From: Diorhabda sublineata
Taxonomy: Eukaryota; Arthropoda; Insecta; Coleoptera; Chrysomelidae
Assembly (NCBI RefSeq): GCF_026230105.1
Contig: NC_079475.1
Coordinates: 15,206,125 to 15,270,124 of the forward strand
DNA length: 64,000 nt
Direction: 5' to 3'
Positions 24,781-34,284 of this stretch are shown piece after piece; the first letter of the stretch is position 1, and every line of letters starts with the position of its first letter. Both the position numbers and the translations under genes were made by a program. The notes beneath the pieces are model-generated. The model was given only the letters and a program-made list of their open reading frames with translations. It made no database searches and was not told the origin of the DNA.

Positions 24781-25168
24781 ATATCATGAACAAGCCGTAA
24801 GTACCAAACATTCCGTGCTAGTGGACAGCAAAATTAATATTTGTAGTATTGAATTTATTCCCATTCACAGACTCGTGGTGTATAATAATAATTGGAGTAT
24901 TTCTTATTTGGGTTCATTAACTAAGAATTGAAATAAATTGAAAGTTATTTAGTGTTTACGATTTTTGTTGAAGCGTTAAAAGTTACAAGTTCTTTCACTC
25001 TTGCTTAGCAAAGAATAAAACCACACTTTGAGATGTTAGTGGATTTCACGAATCAAATATTCAAAGCCAAAAACGGCATTTCTTTTCCATCGCTTTGTCT
25101 CTAGCGAGCTTTACGGCTGAATAGTTTAAAAATACGGGCTACGGTTCATACAAAATTCGACACATTTG
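24781..25168. other. No gene recognised
   Basis: AT-rich flank of the satellite array. No coding sequence recognised. Confidence 0.4.
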
Positions 25169-25225
25169 AGCGTCTGAAATTTGCTATTGATCTGAGTAAA
25201 TGATAGAAAAATAGTTTCAGACGCT
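25169..25225. repeat. Perfect 11-bp inverted repeat before the satellite
   Basis: AGCGTCTGAAA at 25169-25179 and TTTCAGACGCT at 25215-25225, 35 bases apart. It stands about 80 bases before the satellite array and may mark an end of the element that carries the array. Confidence 0.65.
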
Positions 25226-25306
25226 GAAATTTCAATTTCTCAGTTGATTCTTTGCATTCTGTAAGACAAAAAGACAAATAGAAATTAGATTTAGAAGCTA
25301 CTATGT

Positions 25307-27095
25307 GAACCAGCCTTTATAATTTTTGTAGATAGGCGCAGGAGCCGTAGTTGTACAAATCATTATTTTTAAAGAAAATAATTCTTTTCGAGAGTTATAT
25401 CTTCATACCAATAACGATGAAGAACATGAAAAACTGAAACATTATAATTTTTGCTACATAATGAATTTAAATTTAGAAACGATTGTGTGAACCAGCCTTT
25501 ATAATGTTTGTATATAGGTGCAGAAGCTTTAGATGATCAAACCATTATTTTCAAAGAAAATAATTCTTTTCGAGAGTTATAACTTCATACAAATAGCGGT
25601 AAATGACATGAAAAACTGAAACATTATAATTTTTGACTAAATAAAGAAATTAAATTTAAAAGCTATTGATTGAACCAGCCTTTATAATTTTTGTAGATAG
25701 GCCGCAGAAGCCGTAGTTGTACAAATCATTATTTTTAAAGAAAATATTTCTTTTTGAGAGTTATATCTTCATACAAATAGCGGCGAAGGACATGAAAAAC
25801 TGAAACATTATGATTTTTGCTACATAATGAATTTAAATTTAGAAACCATTGTGTGAACCAGCCTTTATAATTTTTGTAGATAGACGCAGAAGCCGTAGTT
25901 ATTCAAACCATTATTTTCAAAGAAAATAATTCTTTTTGAGAGTTATATCTTCATACCAATAACGATGAAGGACATGAAAAACTGAAACATTATAATTTTT
26001 CCTACATAATGAAATTAAATTTAGAAACGAGTGTGTGAGCCAGCCTTTATAATTTTTGTAGATAGGCCGCAGAAGCCGTAGTTGTACAAATCATTATTAT
26101 AAAAGAAAATATTTCTTTTTGAGAGTTATATCTTCATACCAATAGCGGTGAAGGACATGAAAAACTGAAACATCATAATTTTTGACTAAATAATGTATTT
26201 AGATTTAGAAACTATTATGTGAACCAGCCTTTATAATTTTTGTAGATAGGTGCAGAAGCTTTAGATGTTCAAACCATTATTTTCAAAGAAAATAATTCTT
26301 TTTGAGAGTTATATCTTCATACCAATAACGATGAAGGACATGAAAAACTGAAACATTATAATTTTTGCTACATAATGAATTTAAATTTAGAAACGATTGT
26401 GTGAACCAGCCTTTATAATGTTTGTATATAGGTGCAGAAGCTTTAGATGTTCAAACCATTATTTTCAAAGAAAATAATTCTTTTCGAGAGTTATAACTTC
26501 ATACAAATAGCGGTAAATGACATGAAAAGCTGAAACATTATAATTTTTGACTAAATAAAGAAATTAAATTTAAAAGCTATTGATTGAACCAGCCTTTATA
26601 ATGTTTTGGATAGGTGCAGAAGCTTTAGACCTTCAAATCATTATTTTCAAAGAAAATAATTCTTTTTGAGAGTTATATCTTCATACCAATAACGATGAAG
26701 GACATGAAAAAATGAAACATTATTATTTTTGCTACATAATGAAATTAAATTTAGAAACTGTTGTGTGAACCAGCCTTTATAATTTTTGTAGATAGGCGCA
26801 GAAGCCGTAGTTGTACAAATCATTATTTTAAAAGAAAATAATTCTTTTTGAGAGTTATATCTTCATACCAATAGCGGTGAAGGACATGAAAAAATGAAAC
26901 ATTATAATTTTTACTACATAATGAATTTAGATTTAGAAACTATTATGTGAACCAGCCTTTATAATTTTTGTAGATAGGTGCAGAAGCTTTAGATGTTCAA
27001 ACCATTATTTTCAAAGAAAATAATTCTTTTTGAGAGTTATATCTTCACACCAATAGCGGTGAAGGACATTATAATTTTTGACTAAATTATATTCA
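25307..27095. repeat. Satellite array, ten units of 181-184 bp
   Basis: Units begin with GAACCAGCCTTTATAAT at 25307, 25489, 25672, 25855, 26037 (GAGCC), 26221, 26403, 26586, 26767 and 26949; the last is cut short near 27095. Each contains CAGAAGC, a run AAAGAAAATAATTCTTTT, GAGAGTTATA, TCTTCATAC, ACATGAAAAACTGAAACATT and a final ATTTAGAAAC. Two unit types differ at AGAAGCCGTAGTTGTACAAA against AGAAGCTTTAGATGTTCAAA. The units at 25489 and 26403 are almost identical although five units (914 bp) apart, and the pair 26037/26221 resembles 26767/26949. This points to duplication or conversion of multi-unit blocks. Confidence 0.97.
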
Positions 27096-27614
27096 AAAAT
27101 AAATTTATAGCTTATTATATTTCCGGAAGTGAATGAAGTAATTTGTAGTTTTTGTCGAGGATTCTCGTTTTTGGGAGACAAAGCATATATAGGTAGATTA
27201 ATAATTCTCATAAAATCTGAAATTATCAATAAAACATATCTTTCCAGAACAGCAATCCTCAAGGAAATTATAAAAGAGAAATATTGTAAGCTCTACATAT
27301 CGCAAATCTGCCCAAATTATGTCATAAATCAAAAAATCTAACTAAATTTCTTATTTCTTAGACCTTTTGATATATTAATGCTTGTAAATGCTCTTGACTT
27401 TAGGACTTTTCTGTTTAAAAGTTTTTCTTCAATAATTTTTGAAAGATTGATAAAAAATCAGAAGAGACCTAAAATCAAAAAAATTTAGAAGCATTAAGAA
27501 CTAATTATCGAGTAATAAGCGTTCATAATTAATTCTTACTTTTCGGAAGATAACTCACAAGATTTCAAAGTTACTATTCACATGAAATGAGTTAAAATGA
27601 GATTTTTCATTTTC

Positions 27615-27626
27615 TTATATATATAT

Positions 27627-27662
<36 letters not shown>
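27615..27662. repeat. TA microsatellite
   Basis: About 48 bases of TATATA with one CT interruption. Confidence 0.97.
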
Positions 27663-27667
<5 letters not shown>

Positions 27668-27903
27668 GATTTTTTTTTGACTTATGATACCATTTCAGCG
27701 GAGGGGCGATGTAAAAAGCGAAGATAACCCTTAACTGAAAAGGTAGAATTTGACAGACGCGAAAATTTGTTAACTATGTGTAAACCAATACGGTTACCAG
27801 ACTGGGCCAAGCGATGCGTATTCTTATAGGAAATTAAATGTCCTAGGAAAAAGTTCTCTTAGTAAATCAATATGAAACAAGGCATTTCCTTGTCGTCCTT
27901 AAA

Positions 27904-27957
27904 CATTGATTTATTTTTTCAATTTTGCGTTTCGGTGAAATTGGAAAAATAAATCAA
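27904..27957. repeat. Hairpin with about 22-bp arms
   Basis: ATTGATTTATTTTTTCAATTT and, after an 11-base loop, its near-perfect complement AAATTGGAAAAATAAATCAAT. It is a strong potential hairpin in otherwise plain sequence and could be a solo remnant of an inverted-repeat element. Confidence 0.75.
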
Positions 27958-28399
27958 TATCTAAGGCACGCTCACAAAGAAACGGCTTTTATCATCATGC
28001 CTAATATTTTTACAGTATCCTTAAAAAAATAGTCGTTTTTTTGGCCTTGTCTACTGGTCACACCATGTAATCCTCAAGTGATTGGAGAGCTTCTTATTCC
28101 CCATTTTAGAATTTCTAACGGAATTTAGACGGAGAATAGAAATCAAAATCAGTGTAATGCGATCTGTCCGACGACACCTTTTTGTTAGTGTTTTGGTGAT
28201 AAAATGCTTAAAAGAAACTTTGATACAGTGGATTCATGAAACCGAACATGACTCAAGATTAAATATAATGAAAACAGAACTTAGAAAACGAAAACGTGAA
28301 GAAGAAGAAAGATAATTGATTCTTAAATGTAGAGCAAGTGATCTTAGTGAAGAAGCTACGCCGTTTTCCTTTTGGAATTCTTTATTTTCTGAAAAGATT

Positions 28400-28700
28400 T
28401 TGATTCAAGTATTGAATTGGACAGTAGACGAAATGCTAGTTTGATTCAGAGTTCGTTGTGGATTAAAAATGTACATGCCCTATGTAAATATGGCATCAAT
28501 ATAATGTACTTCGCAGATGTTATACATATACATAAACTGAAGAAGAGCAAACATTTTTGGAACTAACTTAAGCATTGATACTTCTTGCATAACCGCTGTT
28601 TGGCTCAACAGAAATACAACCTGCCGTTTGCTATTTCAATAGATTCTAATTTGGAACTGTTTATTGTAACTTTACTAAGTTTACGGATAAACATTCGAAA
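28400..28700 (+). mobile_element. piggyBac-like transposase scrap
   Basis: Plus-strand frames read WTVDEMLV, stop, FRVRCGLKMYMP (28420-28480), then KYGINIMYFADVIHIH (28486-28535) in another frame, and PLFGST near 28595. This order follows the piggyBac core: DE-x-x-x-x-FRGR-x-x-x-KxYMPxKPxKYGIKI-x-x-x-x-D. The acidic DE pair is kept. The frame is broken three or more times. It is a different copy from the one around 33200-33700. Confidence 0.6.
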
Positions 28701-28760
28701 CAGGTGGAGAGAATTGCTGACTTCTGAAATGTTTATAATCCTTGACAGCGCTTGACAATA

Positions 28761-29379
28761 ATTTCAATGAAACATTTTCAATCATCCGTCACATGGTCCT
28801 GAATTAGCTTTTTCCAGAACTGAATTTCAGGTTTTTTTCTAAAAAAAATCATTACTAAAATAATTATGAATATATGTATCTATTGATAACAAAAAATGAA
28901 AATACTTTCTGTTCATAAATAATACATATGAAATAAATTTTAATTGAATGAAATTATCATTCAAGTTCGATTACCAAAATGGAAAATTTAATTTCAAAGT
29001 CAAGTGCAAGATTCAGTTTTAATACAAAATACAATTAGACTGCTTTTGAAGTGGTGATTTGAGTATACTAGACTAATTTATTTGCTTAGTAGCAGAACAG
29101 AATTCCCACTTTGACTGCAACAATGCGGAAAATAGGGATTGTAGATCTGTTTGAATTTATTAGTGATTAGCGGCGGCTCTGTAGGATAAAGTAGAAATTC
29201 AATATAACAGTAACATCAATTCATCTATTGTTTACTCTCCATGTTTCCATTATTCATCATTCATATGAAATGTACAGGGTACTTCAATAATGATGGTGAC
29301 CTGTCTCGAAAACCTTTTTGCTGACTTGTATTTAACAAAATATTGTTTTTAAGACATTTTTTGTAGATTTTGAGAGGTT
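28761..29379. other. Older repeat sequence, no gene
   Basis: The end of this stretch (from CAGGGTACTTCAATAATGATG near 29276) continues after the Harbinger element at 29933, so the Harbinger copy seems to have inserted into an older dispersed repeat. Confidence 0.4.
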
Positions 29380-29382
29380 TAA

Positions 29383-29929
29383 GGCATAGACCGCACTACG
29401 GTTAAACCGCTGTGGTTTTTAATCGCGGGTAAAAACCGCGGCAAAATTTGTAATCTATAGAACTTGGTTGACGCGCACGCACTGGCGTAAACGCGGGCGG
29501 TTTTTTGGTCAGTATTCGGTAGAACAAACAGGCGCTCCTCTGGTGAAATACATTTGCGAAATTTTGTATCCATGAAGGTGATGTACGGACGCACAATTTG
29601 TAAAATCTTATCGAAGCTGGCTACTGACATCCTATAGTAATTAAAACATTTATCAGGATGGCCTCTTAAGCTTTGATACTTCTTATGAAACAAACCTTTC
29701 TCAAATCTACGCCCAGTAAGTGGATGGATCCAATATTTTCGAAATTTGCGTTGACGTCTTCTTTTTCTATTTCTTATTATCAGTGCAACAACACATACTG
29801 CTACCTTGAAATCCATCTTCACACTGCGGGTCGTTTCGCGATTTTTTATCGTGGTGTGTGCGTCTCAAGCGGTTTCGCAGTTGTAGCGATTAACCGCTTG
29901 CTGAAAAAAATCGTAGTGCGGCCTCAGCC
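29383..29929 (-). mobile_element. PIF/Harbinger miniature element with TAA target duplication
   Basis: Left end GGCATAGACCGCACTACGG and minus-strand right end GGCTGAGGCCGCACTACGA form terminal inverted repeats. Subterminal AACCGC words (for example ACCGC-x-x-x-GGTTTTT on the left, AACCGCTTG and TTAACCGCTTG on the right) are repeated inside. TAA flanks both sides (29380-29382 and 29930-29932). The minus-strand frame 29379-29822 starts with a basic stretch (RNRKRRRQRKFRKYWIHPL), then LRGHPDKCFNYYRMSVASFD and TKFRKCISPEERL, the N-terminal part of HARBI1-like nucleases. After EERL the family sequence stops and terminal sequence follows, so the DDE core is missing. Confidence 0.93.
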
Positions 29930-29932
29930 TAA

Positions 29933-30539
29933 TTGCGAATAACTTTTAACTGAGTTGACTTAAAGAAAAATTATTTCATACTTTTTTTGAAGGCCGTTCA
30001 ATTGTCCACAAAAATATCTTTTTCTTTTCACCACACAATAATTCGAAATACATTAAAATTAAAAAAAATTCCAGTATAGTTCAAATGGGAAATCAAAAAT
30101 CACGATGCGGCAGTTCTAAATATTGATATTAAGAACTTAGAATTTTTTTTGTCATCTTGAACGATATATTCATAGTAGCTAAGAAAAATTGGAGGCCCAC
30201 CCTAATATATTTGCCAACAATGTCTTCAAAATAGATATTTTTTTCAGACATCGCCCAATCTTCGAAGACCGGCGTACTTTAGATTGTCTTCAGCGTATGA
30301 AAACAATAGACTAAGTGCGACAAGTAAGTTTTTCTATTATTAATACATAAATGGCTTGTTTTCATGTACTTTATACAGTTAACCCTTAAAGTCGTAAACT
30401 TGAACGTATATTTTGAAATAAATATCAGAAAGTGCATAAAATGAAATAAGAAAGAGAGAGAACTTAACCTGTTTTCAAAAAAAAAAAAATAATAATATCA
30501 AATCACTACCGACGTTACCATATGGTAGCACTAGATCAA
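29933..30539. other. No gene recognised
   Basis: Continuation of the older repeat interrupted by the Harbinger element, then AT-rich sequence with an A12 run near 30480. Confidence 0.35.
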
Positions 30540-30662
30540 AATTGATGGATTTTGATGTTGAAGGTTATCCTGAATCTTCAAATAGGAATTTAAAATCTCT
30601 CTTCTGAACTTAAGATGTTTATATATCGTGAAATGTTTCCATCTAATCAAACAGTCCAGTTT
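30540..30662 (-). mobile_element. Possible piggyBac C-terminal piece left of the Ginger-like element
   Basis: One minus-strand frame reads HLKFRREILNSYLKI, resembling the LDFRRE-x-x-x-x-YL segment near the piggyBac C terminus. It directly abuts the left end of the Ginger-like element, and another piggyBac piece abuts the right end at 33182 in the same orientation. The match is short, so this is tentative. Confidence 0.45.
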
Positions 30663-30674
30663 ATGTATATGTTA

Positions 30675-30862
30675 CCGGCAATGTGTATAATTCAGGTATT
30701 GTATATAATCCCTAGGTAATGTATTCAATCCCTGGGGCGTCCAGGCAATGTATGAAATATCATGAATATCATTGTTCATTTCATACTTTACCTAGGTATT
30801 GTATACAATTCCTAGGGATTGTATAGAATACCTGCTGGTTCGCCGGTAATGTGTAAAATAAA
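30675..30862. promoter_or_regulatory. Left subterminal motif array (eight sites)
   Basis: Sites of about 18-20 bases with the form (T/C)(A/C)GG(T/C)AATGTATANAAT: 30675-30692, 30693-30711, 30713-30731, 30742-30760, 30775-30793 (inverted), 30793-30812, 30813-30832 and 30843-30862. Several are exactly 20 bases apart, i.e. about two helical turns. The motif contains the near-palindrome ATTGTATACAAT. Arrays of this kind near transposon ends are usually transposase-binding sites; that role is inferred here. Confidence 0.75.
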
Positions 30863-31160
30863 TAAATCTTAAGACTAAACTAATGTTAGGTAAGCCGGTT
30901 AATATCAATAAATCTTAACAGACTTACTTATCAAATAGCGGACAAATAAAACATGTTGTATTCACTTGAAATAAACTTTATTAGCAACTTTAAAATCACA
31001 AAAAAATAACATAAAATTCTTCTTGTTTGTAACATAACATTACAAGTATCTTTTAACATAATATAAGTAATTTTGTAATTGAACTTCACAAACAAAACAA
31101 TTCTCTTTATAACAAAAAGTAGGTCTAATAGGCATTCACAATTTTAAGTAAAAGTAGGTT

Positions 31161-32935
31161 TTATTTATTCTTACACGACAAACTACTATGGCACTTTGAA
31201 GAGCACAGAGCCTTACTTTTGACACAGGAACACTTTTTAGAGTCACAGTTTTTTTTGCAGCTACATTTCACAAAGCCCTGTCCTGTCCCCGTAGATTGAA
31301 AAGTCGCAACTGTACGGAGTGTCGTTTCCAGATTGGGGACGTCTTCTTCTTGCAGTAATTTCTGATGGCAAACAGTGAACTGTTGTCTTGAACACAATGT
31401 CTTGACAACGCCTTGCTTTGTGCCTAGTTGATATAGATCGTCATCAGTTTTGTGTAATACTACAGCCAGTGTATTGCGAGCATCACCACGACCTCTATCG
31501 ACTTCTGGAACAGGAATGCGTACAGTGGTACCCAACGATACGGGAGGGAATTTTTTTCAGAAGTTTTAAGCATTTTCTGAGCTTGTACTATCAAATTCTC
31601 TTTGGCTCTGATGCGGTTTTCTATCGAAAAGGCGTTTTTTTGCGCATAAAGGACAAGCAACTTTGGATCCAAAACCTTCTGCAATATTTTCTTCCGGAGC
31701 AGCACAAATAGTATGAATAGGCCTATTGCACATTCTGCACGAATGACCACCTGTTGTCTCCTCGGAACAAACACAGCATATAAGTGCACAACTCAATGAC
31801 TCCTCTCGTACTGATACCAAATTCGGATCATGTAACGCTTGATTATTTACCTCACAAGGAAGATTTTCGACATTCGTAGGCTCAACAACATTCTTAGTAT
31901 TTGGGATAGCCATGTGTTCATCATGCGCACTTTGGACATTTGAAGCTTCCTTACCGATGTTAAAACTATCTAGTGCAGCGTTTTGTTTATCTGGTGCCTG
32001 TAGAGGTTGAGTGTCAGCTGTTTCAGTTTCTGATGTCTCAGCCGCATCTATTACAGATTCTGAAGATGACTTCATCACTTTTTCTAAATCTTCTTCACTC
32101 TCCAGGTTGTGAGTATCCTCAAAAGGCAAAGATATGCCAACTTTTATTTTCGACCCAAAAAAAGCTTCATAAGGTGTTCTTTTGATTCCTGAGTGAAACG
32201 CCCTATTCTTTATGAGTTGTACAAATCGCAGACCATCACTCCAACGTTCGCTATCGTTATCTTGCATCCAAGTTGTAAGCATGTTTTCAATGTCCTGGTT
32301 AGCTCGTTCGACACTCCCTTGACTTTGGGAATGTCTAGGCTTTCCATGTACAATTTTTAAGTTCGGCCAGTATATTTTAAGATTACTGACCACTCGGTTT
32401 GCGAATTCTCGACCGTTGTCTGATTGTAAGATGGCTGGTGCACCAATCAGTGTAAAAATATCCAGTAAATTGTACGCTACTTCCTCAGCGCGTTTTGTTT
32501 TCAGGGCTCTTAATATGACAAACTTTGTGAGATGATCCTGATAGACCATTATGAATTTATAATCCCGGTCCGGATGAGATTGATAGTCTATCAAGTCTAC
32601 TTGACAGCAAGAATTAAATTCTGTTGAAAGTATGGGCTTCACGACAATCCCTTTTTCTATTTATTTATTTTTAACATCGTGGCGAGTTATATTCTTATAT
32701 CTTGATGAAAGCTCCTTCAGCATTCTGTCTCGTCCTCCATGGCCGATACTTTGATGTGCGTCGTGAAGTATTTGAAATAATTCAGTATCGGCAACGTAGT
32801 ATATAATATTGTTATTTGTAGTAGCATCCACAGGAAAAATCAACTTATCTTTCTGACCAACAGTTATAACATCATAATGCTTCTATAACCAGTAATCCCG
32901 AAAAGCCTTTTTTTCAGCCGTTTTTGCATTTTTTG
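31161..32935 (-). pseudogene. Integrase/transposase gene of the Ginger-like element, broken
   Basis: Read on the minus strand. 32935-32661: FPVDATT and HDAHQSIGHGGRDRM, the His-His half of an H2C2 zinc-binding domain; the Cys-Cys half is missing and a stop follows KNK. 32642-31566: integrase core of 358 codons with the catalytic triad Asp16 (QVDLID), Asp75 (QSDNGREF) and Glu112 (GSVERANQD), then a long acidic linker and, at residues 289-333, a Cys/His cluster like a PHD/RING finger (CCVCSEE, CRMCNRPIHTIC, CPLCAKK). 31535-31161: PVPEVDRGRGDARN and a cysteine-rich CXC-type tail (VKCSCKKNCDSKKCSCVK). The family usually carries these parts in one protein. The frame shifts twice, near T7 runs at 31635-31641 and 31551-31557, and the intervening 30 codons read on in the alternative frame, so few changes separate it from an open gene. 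Confidence 0.88.
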
Positions 32936-33044
32936 TTTCTCTGCGCCTCTAGGAAGGGTGTCAGGGTTCTATGAAGCTTACCGTACTTATTTGTTTGTAA
33001 TAACCACAATTGCGTTCGAGTGTTACATTACCTGCTGCAAGTTT

Positions 33045-33169
33045 GGCGTTGTATAGAATACCTAGGTAAAGTGTAAAATAAATTCTATTTCATACTTTAC
33101 CTGCCCGTTTTAGGTATTCTATACATTGCCTAGGTATTGTATACAATACTGGATTATACACATTGCCGG
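33045..33169. promoter_or_regulatory. Right subterminal motif array (six sites)
   Basis: Sites matching the left array: 33045-33062, 33063-33082, 33085-33102 (inverted), 33111-33132 (inverted), 33131-33150 and 33151-33169 (inverted). As on the left, adjacent sites are often 20 bases apart, and TAGGTATTGTATACAAT occurs in full at 33131-33147. The two arrays therefore frame the element. Confidence 0.72.
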
Positions 33170-33181
33170 TAACATATACAT

Positions 33182-33720
33182 GAATATCTTTTCGTGCAGC
33201 TTATAGGGTGAACACCATAACAAGTTGAATCCACAGTTACTATGTTCTATCCAACGTGTACATATCCCATCATCTTTTTCTATCACATGTTCAAAAGCTT
33301 CCTTAGGTTTACACGTCATTTGGTAGTGGACAGCTTAACAGCAAACGATTCTCGCGGTTTCAAATAATTTGATAGATTGGCAATTGTGAAAAGATTGTCA
33401 AAATATAATTTATATTACAAAAATGCTCGTAAATTTCTGACCGCCTTAGATTATTACCTTGATATAATTCAAAATTGACTACGTAAACACTTGACGTATT
33501 CAGGCACGTTATTTTATAGCCAAAAAGAACAGGATTCCCGCATATAAACTGGACTGATATATGGTATATACTTTTTTTAAATATGTCAATCAAAGGTTTT
33601 AGTTTCCAAACGTCAGTTTGAGTATTTTCACGGAAATTATTGTCTGTGATTATTTATGGTGTAGTAGTTCCTGTTAACATCATCATTGAAATGCGTTATG
33701 ATTGATATTAAAACACATTC
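33182..33720 (-). mobile_element. piggyBac (PGBD2-like) transposase relic
   Basis: Minus strand from about 33640: ENTQTDVWKLKPLIDIFKK, a jump to ICGNPVLFGYKITCLNT, then VVNFELYQGNN, RRSEIYEH, LPIYQII, a jump to NRENRLLLSCPLP, CKPKEAFEHVIEKDDGICTR and IVTVDSTCYGVHPIS, which stops at the end of the Ginger-like element. Compared with PGBD2-type transposases, the segment with the first catalytic Asp (between DIFKK and ICGNP) and the one with the second (YFDN, between LPIY and NRENR) are both deleted. Several frameshifts. The remaining C-terminal part may lie beyond the Ginger-like element at 30540-30662. Confidence 0.85.
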
Positions 33721-34284
33721 TCGCCTCTCGACGACACTCTTTTCTGGTTTTTGGTAGATTACCATACATAATGAGATTTTTCAGTAATAGTTTGTCGTTT
33801 TACATAGATTTTATGCTGTAAATACTTCGATACCTGTTTGAAATAGAATCTGCAAAATGTTGAATAGAGCAAAATGATGCGATCTGCCCTGATAGTATAA
33901 TATACTATTTTAATTTACCATACCCTACTATAAACAATCTGTAGTAGTTGGGTACAATGATAATGATGTGATTTATTTCAGTTTTAATTATGAATAAATG
34001 AATTTATTGAAAAATAAGGCTTATGTGATCTAGACTAAAACATTGGTGCAAACGGCATAGCTAGCGCAATCTATTTCGTAGTAACTCAAATACAAATTTT
34101 TCGTAATTTCGTAATAAAACATAGTCAATCAAAATACTAAGAACTTTTGTAAATCTTCGAAGATTGTTATTAAAAATAATATACAGTTCCATATAATTAA
34201 TATCAAAGTAAGATTAACACTTAAAGATCAAAAAAAACTTATCTCAGTAAATTTTCTCCACTGTCTAAGAAAACTCAAATTGTA
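33721..34284. other. No gene recognised
   Basis: The first 100 bases may still belong to the piggyBac N terminus (NLPKTRKECRREARMCFN on the minus strand near 33740-33790). The rest is AT-rich. Confidence 0.4.

Larger units (their letters stand above)
27096..28399. other. No gene recognised apart from the microsatellite and hairpin
   Basis: The frame 28082-28315 ends in a basic run (RKRKREEEER) but matches nothing I know. It may be an upstream part of the piggyBac-like relic. Confidence 0.35.
30663..33181 (-). mobile_element. Ginger/KRBA2-like DNA transposon, near complete
   Basis: Ends: plus-strand ATGTATATGTTACCGGCAAT from 30663 and the same sequence on the minus strand from 33181, followed on both sides by GTGTATAAT(T/C)CAG; the terminal inverted repeats match for about 45 bases with few differences. 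The element carries one integrase-type gene on the minus strand (31161-32935). Both ends also hold arrays of a 20-bp motif (annotated separately). An integrase gene between inverted repeats rather than LTRs, with no reverse transcriptase, fits the Ginger class of cut-and-paste transposons, whose integrase is related to that of Gypsy retrotransposons and to proteins such as KRBA2; the subfamily is my inference. No 4-bp target duplication is visible (TTTA against TGAA). It appears inserted in a piggyBac relic. Confidence 0.85.

Noticed and set aside
25307..27095. Regularly spaced repeats that could suggest a CRISPR array
   Set aside because: The whole 182-bp unit is repeated, without short repeats and unique spacers, and the context is eukaryotic; it is a satellite.
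30663..33181. LTR retrotransposon because of the integrase
   Set aside because: The ends are inverted, not direct, repeats and there is no reverse transcriptase, RNase H or gag.
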